Assembly: GCA_019925795.1 (NCBI GenBank)
Contig: CM034297.1
Coordinates: 49,433,941 to 49,497,940 of the forward strand
DNA length: 64,000 nt
Source of the DNA: Dendrobium chrysotoxum
Taxonomy: Eukaryota > Streptophyta > Magnoliopsida > Asparagales > Orchidaceae
Direction of reading: 5' to 3'
In this document: positions 1 to 10,097 of the stretch, piece by piece
How the letters are laid out: every line of letters begins with the position of its first letter
How positions within the stretch are numbered: the first letter of the stretch is position 1
Notes under the pieces: model-generated
What the model saw: the letters and a program-made list of their open reading frames with translations, nothing else
Database searches by the model: none
What the model was told of the DNA's origin: nothing
Made by a program: the position numbers and the translations under genes

Positions 1-870
1 ATCGTTGTATGGTGACGGAGGTCAGAAGGACCGTAGTCGATGGGTGATGGAGGTTAGAAGGACCGCAGTCGGCAGCTAAGTGGAAGTCCATCTTCTGTTG
101 GTGGCAAGGTGTAAGTCCAGTGTTAGTTAGTGGCCGGGCAGAAGTTCGATGTCAGTTGGCGGTCGAGTGTAATTCCAATGTCAATCATTGGCCGAGTTAA
201 AGTCCGACGTCAGTTGGCGACCGGGTGTAAGTCCAATAATAATTGGAAGCAGGGTGGAAGTCCAACGTCAGTTGGTAGCCAGAAAGAATTTCGGTGTCAG
301 TCAGTGGTCAGGCGAAAGTCCGCCCATTGTCGGTGGTCCAATGATGGTCGAGGAGTTTAGTGGCAATATAGCTCTAATTTCTCTCCCTTCCTTCTCTTTC
401 TTTTCTTCGTTGCTTCCCTCGACCTCCTCCCCCCTTAATGAAGAATGAGAGATCTATTTATAATTTTTTGGGAGTGACATGACCAGTAAATAGAAGGGAG
501 ATCAATAGTATGTTGGGAGTAGTTTTAATGGACGGGCAATATTAATCCCCTTGATTGTAGATTGTTTACTGGGTATATGAATGTTTTAATGATATTAGAA
601 TTCAACGATCTTGGGCTTGTTGGATTCGTCTCATCGATCCACTCGATTCACTTATAAGCATGTCACGTTTGGAAATTGTTTGGTCATCCAATTTATGGTT
701 TGAACCTTCCAAAGATGCTTGAGTCTTCGATTTGAACCCATTTGGGCTTGGATTGAGTCGAATTTGGTGCCGTTGGGTTTATCTTTTCAAGACGTTTAGT
801 TTGATTGTAAGTTTGTTGAAATCGGAGTTCAAATGGTCCTAGATTTTGCCTCGAGATTCATACGTATTAA
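1..870 (-). repeat. LTR-like repeat with ~32-bp minisatellite, minus-strand copy
   Basis: Read on the minus strand, this block is colinear with 49380-50730 on the plus strand. Both have a flank containing a 'gcccaaatg' stretch, then a TATA box (TATAAATA, here the complement of 455-462), then a degenerate tandem repeat. The repeat here covers about 1-335, with units resembling GACTATGGTCCCTCTGACC plus a variable CATCACCC part. TATA box followed by a repeat-rich leader fits an LTR or other retroelement promoter region. No coding domain, primer-binding site or target duplication could be tied to it, so the LTR call is an inference. The small open frames inside are products of the repeat. The window starts inside the element. 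Confidence 0.5.
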
Positions 871-923
871 GATGATTTTGGTGATGTATCAACGACTCTT
901 ATAAATATTATACTAATATAAAT

Positions 924-1755
924 TTCAGAAAAAAAAAGGCTTATTATGATAAATTGATTCAATTTTAGTTCAAAACTTTGAGGATTTCTTTTTTTTTTAA
1001 TTAAACTTGTGGTTTAGCTTTAGCACCCTCTTGCACAATTGACACATTTAACAAATGTAATCATATGCATTATTTATTGTTGAAAGTTAATAGGAGTGTT
1101 TTTGTAAGGTATCAAGAAGTCAGCCTAGTAAAATCAGAAATGTGAGAATGGTTAGGAGAAATTTCTCAGATGAAATGGAGATAATTGAACTCAGATGCTA
1201 CCTTTTCAAAATATAGTGCACTCAGTTAAATCCTCATTAAAATCTTGTTAGAACCCTAATTTTACGTCCTTGGATGCCAAAGAGATGTATAAGTTGCGAT
1301 AAAACCTCACTGAGATGGATAAAAATGGATTGTGTGATCAAATAAGAAATGGGAAAATCATGACGTAAATGGGACCAGTGTCTTGTGATGTATGAAGTAG
1401 GGGAATGGGTTCACAATACTGTCAACAATGGGACTAGATGGCTGGTAAAGGAGGTTAGAACAGGAGTTTCATGGGCAAACAGGCCCGTGGCATGTGAAGG
1501 ATGATGTGACTGATAAGAAAGTTGCGATTGGAGACTAATAGTGTGGTATTATAGAATGGAGGGTGTTTTTTTTTTCACTTTCTAAAATTTAAAGTGCCAT
1601 AAAATGTAAATAATAAAGTTTATATTATCACATTTCTTATAAAGTCAAGGCTTCTCCCCAAACACCATTCTCTTTCTTTCTCTCTCATACTCTCTTTATA
1701 TTTTTCTCCTCTCTACTATGTGGTGGTCTGATGGTGGCATAAGGAAATGGTCAAA
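924..1755. repeat. Degenerate direct copy of the block at 37535-39290
   Basis: This stretch aligns in order with 37535-39290. Shared landmarks are the 'aatttcag' start, 'aaggtatc(a/c)agaagtcagc', 'gttgcgattggagact' and the CT-rich leader beginning 'cttataaa(g/c)tcaaggct'. It lacks two things present in the other copy: the 651-bp CACTA insertion (empty site at about 1431-1434) and the (AT)32 region. Divergence is substantial, so the duplication is old. No gene is visible in either copy. Confidence 0.7.
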
Positions 1756-1774
1756 AAACAGTGTTTGGCTATTG

Positions 1775-2616
1775 AACTACAGGAAAAATGACATTTTCCA
1801 CATGAAAATGACTAAAATCCGCTGGTAATTAGTATTTCTGGTGGAGTTCAGACAAACAATTTTTTTCCAGACATGGCGAAAAACAAACAAAGGTGAAAAA
1901 ATGGGCGGAAATTGCTGCCAGAAAAATTAAAACTTTTTTGTTCAAATTCTGCCCGAGCAGGCCCACTGCACGCAAGCTGGCACGCCCACTTAAGAACGTT
2001 GCCCGCTTGCCCAGGCCTGCGTAAGCTTTGAACCGGCGCACTCGTTCGGTGGATCCAGCACCCATCCATTAGGCCGCGGAGGACGATCTATTATAAAAGC
2101 TACTTTTTTATTTAAATTATAATTTGTAGAATATTAAATTAATAAATAATTAAAATTAATATTAATAATTTTGAATAATAATTTTTGTTAATTTTTTTAA
2201 TACTCATGAAATGTTTTTTTAATTAAATAATATTAAGAACATATTATGCTTTATTAAAGATTGTTTTTAATAATATTTTTAATCATTAAATTATATATTA
2301 AGATTATTAAAAAATAAGTTTTTTAATTCAAAATTTTAGAATTTTATGCCAGAATTAAAATTATTTAACTATACTTATTAAATTAGTTAATTAGTCAATT
2401 AAAACGAATTAATTTAACTTAACAATTATTATTAAAATTATTTTTAAATTTATAAATGTTTATTATAACTAATTTCCAAAAAAAATTAAATTTTGTCGGA
2501 AATCTACCATAATCGTCAGAAATATCCGATAGAAATCCATCGGCAGATCTATCGGAATGTTCGACAGAAAATTGTCCCAGAAAATTCTGCTTGTAATTTG
2601 TATTTTTCCTGTAGTG
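1775..2616. mobile_element. Short non-autonomous CACTA (En/Spm) element, 842 bp
   Basis: The left end AACTACAGGAAAAAT and the right end ATTTTTCCTGTAGTG are inverted repeats that match except for the first base (A for C). The 3-bp target duplication TTG flanks the element at 1772-1774 and 2617-2619. Subterminal sequence has the TCGG/CCGA-type motifs typical of the group (about 2490-2570). The centre (about 2095-2480) is very AT-rich and there is no transposase. It must rely on a transposase supplied in trans, as a deletion derivative would. Confidence 0.85.
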
Positions 2617-2619
2617 TTG

Positions 2620-3884
2620 GTCTAATGGTGAAGACCGAACAATTGTTCGACAACATTGATCGGACGATAGTTTCAGTACTGCGATCAAAAGGTGGGAAGG
2701 TGGCAGCGTTCAAGTGGACTAGCAAGATTTTTAGAACTTCTGATTTCTTTTATTTCTCAAGACCAAGTCTCTTGCAAAAATGGAAAAAATTTAGAGCACT
2801 CCATCGGAAGGCCTGCATTGATTATGTTGATTCTAAACCATTTCTTTGACATTTAAGTGTCTTAAATGATGTTAAGATTAAGTGATCTTGGACTTAATAA
2901 AAATAATAAATAAAACTAAAGATCCCCTTCATTGATTTTTGCCAAAAGTTGATTTAAAAAATTGTTACCAACCTCACAAAACTTTCCTCCAACAATTTGT
3001 CTTTAAAAAAAATCAATTTTTTTAAACTTCATTAATACAAGTAATTAATTTGTTAAGCTATCTTATTTTTCATTCTCTCATTCTCTACCACCAATATAGT
3101 GGATTCCCTAAGATGTTTTAGATCCCAACAACCATTATTTTAAATCAATTAATTTATATATTCAATCAGCATCATTAATCTTATTATTCTATCAAAGTTT
3201 TGATGCCACTTTGACATTATATTCAAATCTTATCTTCAACTTTCATGCATAGGATTTAAATTATTTATGTATTGCACTCATCTTAAAGTAAATCCAACCT
3301 TGATACAAAATTTTTCTTTTTTGTGTTTAACCCTAGCATTATATTAATATTTTAATGCAACCCTACCCTTAAATTATACTAACTATTCCAAGGTTTGATT
3401 GCAATTGTAATATTACATCATGACTTATTTTGATTGTAATATGATCTTGAAAATAATCAAACCCTAATAAGATAAAATGGTTGCACCTAAACCATAACAA
3501 AATGAAAGGTTTGCACCCAAAATCCAATAAAATAGTTCTATTTGATTAGGGGTTTTATAACTGCCACCCAAGAGGTATAAAAAAGGTGAGATATGAAGCA
3601 CCAAGGCCACTCCAATGTTTTAATAGATGAATATTTATCAGTTCAAAAAGTTATAAATTAATTGATAAAGGTGGCTTACTATTACTTTAAAAGACTAACT
3701 CTTGCTTCTTTTAGTGTGATATTATTTTGACATATTTTATTGGGGAAACAAAGTATTTGATTGGATCATGCACAACAAAAACTTTTAGTAATAAATTAGC
3801 AATTTGATTAACATATTAATTTAATAAAAAATTAAAAAAATCACATACCTTTGTGTAATTTATTAATTAATACTTATTAACTAA
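2620..3884. other. AT-rich intergenic sequence, no gene seen
   Basis: The only notable frame enters from the CACTA element and runs on to about 2849; I recognise no domain in it. The rest is AT-rich with frequent stops on all frames. Confidence 0.6.
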
Positions 3885-4008
3885 GGCTTCTTTTGGGGCA
3901 GCTTATTTCTTTCTAAAGTAGTTTTTCAGTAAAAAATTTTTAAATTCAAAAATTTTTAACGAAAAAGCAATTTTAAAAAGTAATAAAGAAGCTGTCTCAA
4001 ATGAAGCG
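3885..4008. mobile_element. MITE, Harbinger-like foldback, 124 bp
   Basis: The left end reads GGCTTCTTTTGGGGCAGC. The right end is its imperfect complement, GCTGTCTCAAATGAAGCG. Both sides are flanked by TAA (3882-3884 and 4009-4011), the trinucleotide target duplication of PIF/Harbinger MITEs. Related ends occur at 48373-48502, inside the units upstream of the FAR gene, and as a half element near 37070-37105. Confidence 0.7.
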
Positions 4009-4011
4009 TAA

Positions 4012-4668
4012 CTTAACATCAGTGCTTATGGATGCTAAATTGGAAGAGGAGATGGATCTAAAAAAAATTCTTTTTTTAGATAAATTAATATGAAATTTAT
4101 CCAATAAATATCCAATTAGAATATATGTATTGACAAACATATTATCTAAATATTTTAATTTAATTAAAAAATTAAATTGTTCATAATAAAATATTTTGAC
4201 CAAAATTATAAAAGAAAATACCTTAATTTATAAATTTATATCATTAAAATTATGAATGTGCAATAACTTGGAATTCAATAATTCTAAGTTAACAAAGTTA
4301 ACAAATTTAATCTCGTTAATTATAATTATTCAAAATTGATGTTTAATAATTGAACTCCAATCTTCATATCAATTTCAGTAATTCCAAAGTTATTCTACTT
4401 GAAATTTGGAATTTTTCTTTCGAAATTATAGATGTAAATTACTCAATAAATATAAATAGTTCATTGACATGTCTTGATTTTCAATGAATAGTTTTTAATT
4501 AGAGCTGATCTCTCTAATTATGTATCATTAATTCTCCAATAAATAATAAATTTATGACCTAGTTCTTTATTTTATTATGTTCACAAAATATAAGGAGGAA
4601 GATAACTCTCGAACCCATTCTAATTAAACCAAAGAGCATAAATTCATAAATATGTGTTTATTAATAAC
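4012..4668. other. AT-rich intergenic sequence, no gene seen
   Basis: No open frame of note, repeat or RNA gene is recognisable. The target duplication of the following LINE starts at 4669. Confidence 0.6.
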
Positions 4669-4683
4669 TCAAGATTAAGATCA

Positions 4684-6960
4684 GTCGCTTCCCCTAGGCT
4701 TTTTTGCATCAGTGGCTCCACCCGCCGTGGCTCTCCGTGCGGTCATTGCTCTCATGGAAGTTTTCTCTTTCTTTCCACGGTTCTTCTCTTCACATTTTTT
4801 GTTGATTCTTGGGATTTTTCACCTAATCTTTCCCCTTCGGTCTTTCCTAACGCTGGATGGCGGTTAATCGACTGAATGATCAAGGTTTTTGGGATGGGCG
4901 ATCGAAATCTTGATCTTTCTTAGATGCTTTATCTGGGTTCTCTGCCCCTACGACTTTTCCTGATCTGAAATTCACTACCCATCATGGTTTACCTTCATTA
5001 TGAAGTTCGGAGGAGGAGATAATTGCTTTGGCGGCTTTATTCGAGTTTGCTTTGATTAGAAAATTTTTGAACCATAGACCTTCACTTGATTCAATCCGAA
5101 GATTTTTCTTTAATCTCAAACTCAATGATGATTTCTTTGTTACTGTCTTGAATCATAAGCATATGCTGTAAAATTGGTTAATAATTTGGATTATAGTAGA
5201 GTTTTTTCTCACCACTCGTATTTTGTGAATAATTGCCATATGAAACTTTTTCAAGTGGTTGCCTTATTTTGATGTTGATGTGGAATCCCCTGTTATCCCA
5301 ATCTGGGTTGCTTTCCCTAACTTATAGCCCCACCTTTTTTTCTCCCAGTATCCTTCATGGATTGCGTTCGTTGTTTGGTCAGCCTTTAAAAACTGATAAT
5401 ACCACCTCCATTGGCTCGAGGCATTTAGTTTACCGTTTGCTAGTTGAGCTAGATATCAGCAAAAGCTACCCTGATACAGTGTGGATTGGTCCTGATAAAT
5501 TTGGGTACACACAACAAGTTGAAATGAAGGAGTTCCCTCCTTTTTGCGGATATTGCAAATCTCTAGGCCATTCGAAAGTTGATTGTCGTATTCTTTACCC
5601 CCATTTAAATGATGCTCTTGTTGGTGACATGGCTACCAATAATTTAGGTTCAAATGGGTGTTCTACTATTGTTCCTTAGAAAACTGTAGAAAACCTTGAC
5701 AATATGGTTGTGAATCCTACGTTGTCTAATGTTTCTGTTGTGGTTGGCCCATCTGATGCTAATGTTAATTTAGTTACTAAGGGTATTACTAATGCTTTGG
5801 AGGATGTATTTGCAGTTGTTCTTGCTTCCAATAGTTTAAGAAATCATTTAGCTGCTTCTCCTAATGTGAATTCTATTGAGCAACGAGCTAGTGTAAGTGA
5901 TGGGAAAGTGCTCTCTGTTAATGTTGATTTGGGGTGACAGAGGAATAATTCGGTCCTTTCTAATCCTTCTCTTCTAGATGGTTTGGATGTATCTAATATG
6001 TTACCTATAATTAATATTCCTGTTTCCCGTATTGTTTTGGATGGGGAGAAGCCTCATGATTCTATGGCTATGAATTCTGAGTATCATTTAGATTAGCTCC
6101 ATAATGATCTATCTTATGCCAATTTGGTGGCTGAGGGGGGTAACATTGGTTCCTCTGATGATTTTTATGATGATCACAATTTGAATGTTGTTACTGTTAA
6201 AAATAATTGTTTCTCAGCTCCTTTTGGTAAAAAAAATAAGAGTAAAAATAAATTGAGGGATCAGACCTTCAAATGCTTGATTTGTAAAGGTTCTAGATCT
6301 AAAGCTTCTCCTCCTAATGCTTGCTTTTGTTGCCTTATTGGAAACCTTTACTGTTGCTCATGAAACTGTGAAAGTTTGTTGCTGTTGGGGTCCCCTGTTG
6401 TTGGGGTTCTCTGTTTCATGCTAGTTGGTTTGGATTTGTCCAGTAGCTTGTTTGATTGGTTAAGCTCATTGTTTGCCTTGTTTTGCTGGACCTGATGTGG
6501 TGTTGTTTCCCATTGTTGCGCTCTCCTCGTTGGCTTATTATTATTTTTAGAGTTTCTTTTTTGTACGATTGGGTGTAGTCCTTCTCTCCCTTGCTTGTGG
6601 GTGGCTGGTCCTTGGGGGTTCAACCTTGGTGGTTTTGCTTGCTTTGGGCTTATGCTTTGGATCTATTCTAGTGTTTTATCCTTCTGCAGGTCTTTTAGAT
6701 GTTGTTGTAGATTCTTGTTTCTATCCTTTGGTTCTATTGTTTCCTTCTTGTTAGGATGTGTCCTTTTGATCTTCCATAGATTAGGTTGTTTTGGTGATTG
6801 ACTCATACTGTAGTAAGGTCTGAAGGCTTATTAGGTCTTTTTCTTTTGCTTGCAGCTCTTCTGAGTGGTAGTGGGCTATTGGACCTTTTAAGGACTTGTA
6901 CTTATTTCAATTATTTAACGCATAGGATCTTCTATGGGTTTTATCCCCAAAAAAAAAAGA
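4684..6960 (+). mobile_element. ORF2-less L1-type LINE (copy 1), 2277 bp
   Basis: It is flanked by the exact 15-bp target duplication TCAAGATTAAGATCA (4669-4683 and 6961-6975) and ends in a poly-A tract, the signature of target-primed reverse transcription. It consists of a 5' leader, an ORF1 remnant (4857-6363) and about 600 bp of G/T-rich 3' UTR ending 'gggttttatcccc' plus A-tail. The endonuclease/reverse transcriptase ORF2, which normally sits between ORF1 and the 3' UTR, is missing entirely. The copy at 44451-46730 has the same layout and nearly the same length. Confidence 0.85.
4857..6363 (+). pseudogene. LINE ORF1 (DUF4283 + CCHC zinc knuckle), broken
   Basis: ORF1 of plant L1-type LINEs encodes the RNA-binding protein of the retrotransposition particle. 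The start at 4857 (MAVNRLND) matches the start of the other copy (MAVNHVRLED at 46504, minus strand). About 60-100 codons in is a DUF4283-like stretch (FLNHRPSLDSI), followed by a clear zinc knuckle CGYCKSLGHSKVDC (CX2CX4HX4C) near 5546-5587. The frame has several stops, for example near 5680, 5936 and 6094, so no full protein can be made. It ends in a Cys-rich tail just before the 3' UTR. The family call is firm; the gene is dead. Confidence 0.8.
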
Positions 6961-6975
6961 TCAAGATTAAGATCA

Positions 6976-7617
6976 TTTGCTATAAGATTGTCTTCTTTAT
7001 ATAATTTAAATAGTCATTTCAATCATATATAATTATATTATATAATGTACTTTCATTCCAATGACTTATGCATTAACAATCCAGGTAATATTATCGTATT
7101 AAGAATATATATGAATCTTACCAGAAATCATTAAATTAAATATCATACTTTAATTCATTAATTAAAAAGATTTTTAGATTATTATACTCAAATATTACTC
7201 TTTTGTATATATATAAAACTTATATATAATATATAAAATCACATTAATAATCCTATAGTTTTAATTATATACATATATATAAATTAATTAAAACCAAAAT
7301 TTAATTGGATTAATCATTAATGAAAAAGCAAAGAAAAATTATTTTAAGGGAAAAGTCCTTAACAGTCTTTAATTTGCTTGTAAGATAAATCATAAGATTT
7401 GCTGATTAAACCAAGATTATCTTAACCAATAAGTATTATCTAAAATAATTATTTTTTCTAATATTATTTGTGACCATTAAACATTTGTTAATTTATAATT
7501 AGCTAATTTAATTGCATCTTTATAAGTGTGTCCTATTATTTTTTATTCTTAAGCTTAATTCCTAATTGCTACTTATAGACCAATGGACTGATATTACCAT
7601 ATCATCTTCTGCCATTC
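6976..7617. other. AT-rich spacer, no gene seen
   Basis: Very AT-rich sequence between two LINEs. I see no coding frame or ordered repeat. Confidence 0.6.
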
Positions 7618-10097
7618 TTTTTTTTTTTAGGGGAAATCCTCATAGGGGCCTAAGCATTAATAAAAAGGGAAATTATAAGGTCCGTAGGGGGACCTTCAGC
7701 TCACTAATGCTCGAAGAGCTACAAAATTAAATAAAGCAAAAAAATCTATGAGTCGAAAGTCCCCTACTACACCAAAATAATAAATTTCTTAGATACAATC
7801 TAGGGCGGCAAGGAGCAGCGCCCAAAAAAGAAAAATCCAAAAGTAATCAATAAGCACAATCTTTTTGCAAAATGAATCAACCACATATTCTAAATCCTTG
7901 AACCACCAGACCTGTAAGAAGACAAAACTCCAACACGAAATGGTAATACAGCAAAAAGATTAGAAATAAAACAGATAACTATCACCAACCCAAAACAAAA
8001 AAACACTCCAACAAATGAGGCCTAACAAAATAAACAGATAAGCATATAAACAAAGAAACATAGAGAAACTGAGATCCAAATGATCCACGAACCCAGAATA
8101 ACCAACAGACCCCCAGAACAAAGTAACAGGGCACCACAGAACCAACGTCCAAGTTAAAACACCATCCATCACCAAACCAGAGTGCATAGCAAAACAACAC
8201 TCTAAGAAAACCTACAAGAGAACCCAAAACCGCCATAGTACCGAATTAAAAACCCAATAATCACAACCACCACAACCAGTGAAACCGAGCCAGCAAATAG
8301 CACCAATCAACATCCAGCAAATACTAAAGAAAGTGAACTCAGGCCACTCAACCATCAAAAAGAAAATACAGAAAGCTGAAGGGTCAATAAAAATCCTACC
8401 ATAACATAGGATAGACGCCCAAAATAGAAGAGCAGGAAGCAGAGAAACACCAGTCCCAAAGACCACCAAAGTCATAAAATAAGCCAAAAACCATAAACCA
8501 TTAACCCATACAGATATAAGGTAAACCAGTTTTGTCCAAATTAACAAAACCTCTCACGAAAGGAGGTAAATTTATGGCATCAAACTCCTGAAAACCATCA
8601 AGATGACAACCAAATTTAGCTAACCAATCAGCAGAAGAATTGCCCTCCCAATAAATATGAGAAATAGAATAATTAAGGGTAGATAGGGAATGCTTGATTC
8701 TTCTAATAATGTTAAAATTTTGAGGACTACTAGGCACCCCATTTTGAAGGATCTGATTTAACAGCATAGCATCCACCTCAATTAACACATGCATAATTCC
8801 CATTCTACGGCAAAAATCAAGACCATGGGATAAACCCAACAGCTCAGCGGTAATGACCTTATAAGGATTTAATGGACCAGTATAAGCAGCTATAACACTA
8901 CCAAAATGATTACGAATAATACCACCCACCCCCACAAAGGAAGCCCTAATAGACCCATCAGAATTAAGTTTAACATAAGGAGGGAAGGGTTTGATCCACC
9001 TCACAATCCTCTCAGCTTTGTCCAATAGCCCATCCTCAAAGGAAATGCCCAACTTTAAAGCCATCTCTAAGCAATTCTTAAAGTTTTTAGTTGTAATAAG
9101 CTTAACAGAGTAAAATTGCAAAATCTTATTTTTAATATTGGTAATAATTTGATTAGCATCCATCTTAATCTCATTATGTTTGGAGTCATTTCTAGCCTTC
9201 CAAAGATACCACATAATAAGGATCAGCATTAAATTGTAGATATCGGCTTTAAAATTGATCAACCAACACTTTAAAATAGACAACACATTACTATTAAAAT
9301 AAAGAATATCTTTGTTGGCCAACTCAAAAAAAAAAAAAAAAGTTTCTTACTTTATGAGCAATGTCACCATTAACAAAAATATGGTTAATATTTTCAATAT
9401 TAAAATAACATTGACATTTAGAAGAAAAACTAAACCCTTTTCTCCACAGTAAAGTATCAACAAGAAGAAAGCCCTTAATACATCTCCAAGTAGGAATGGA
9501 ATAAGATAAGGGAATGTTGTTGTTCCAAATAGCTGAATATATGTGAGACTTCTCATAATTAACTCTAAACGTATCCCAAGCATTTTTCAAATTAAACTTA
9601 CCAGACGATGATAGATTAAAGAGAATTTTATCTTTGCACTATAATTGTAAAGGAATATTCAAAATATTATCAATTAAAATATAAGGTATCATCTCCAAAA
9701 GTGTATTAACATTCCAAGAGCCATTATCAATAAAACTATGAACATTAATATTCTAAAGAAAGCTGCCAATAGAACAAGGGCCCAACCAATTGCCTTGCCA
9801 GAAAGAAACATTCTCTTCTCCCAAACTTCAATGGATAAATTTCTCTGCCTCCCATTTGATGTGGCAAAGCCTTTTCCAAACCAAAGAGTCAGAGCTTTTA
9901 TAACTACAAACCAGGGGATGATGCTCTTTGCAATATTTAATATTCATAAACTGAGCCCAATAACTGATGTTAGAAAGAAAAGAAAATCATAATTTATGAG
10001 ACAATTCCTGCATAGTATCTAAGATATTCTTGCAACCTAAACCCCCTTTGTTAAGAACCCTACAAACATTCTTTCAATGAAGCCTAGTAAATGCAAG
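7618..10097 (-). mobile_element. L1-type LINE 'A', 3' part (split by the Copia insertion)
   Basis: The poly-T at 7618-7628 is the poly-A tail on the minus strand. It is followed by a 3' UTR (to about 8500) sharing the 'gctcgaagagctaca' block with the other LINEs here, then the C-terminal part of ORF2. The element stops abruptly at 10097, where the Copia LTR begins, and resumes at 27253. The two halves read in order against the uninterrupted LINE at 32751-35848, showing one element was split. No target duplication was found for the LINE itself. Confidence 0.85.
8501..10097 (-). pseudogene. LINE A ORF2 C-terminus: zf-RVT and RNase H domains
   Basis: Minus-strand frames join into the tail of an L1 ORF2. 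A zf-RVT region (about 9350-9600) carries the GFSFSSKCQC-type Cys motif. A C-terminal RNase H of the plant LINE type occupies about 8501-9000. In the RNase H the acidic residues are present: D in LNSDGS, E in TAELLGL, D in IEVDA, and D in NSSADWLAKFG. An A/T homopolymer at about 9327-9342 causes a frameshift, and other stops lie in 9600-10000. The RNase H domain is a 273-codon open frame, the best preserved LINE domain in the window, but it has no intact upstream RT. It ends GLPYICMG-stop, like LINE C (GLPYVQD-stop). Confidence 0.8.

Noticed and set aside
7960..8547. Several overlapping minus-strand frames rich in Leu, Phe, Trp and Cys that look like membrane proteins
   Set aside because: They lie in the G/T-rich 3' UTR of LINE A, past the ORF2 stop; composition alone gives hydrophobic text.
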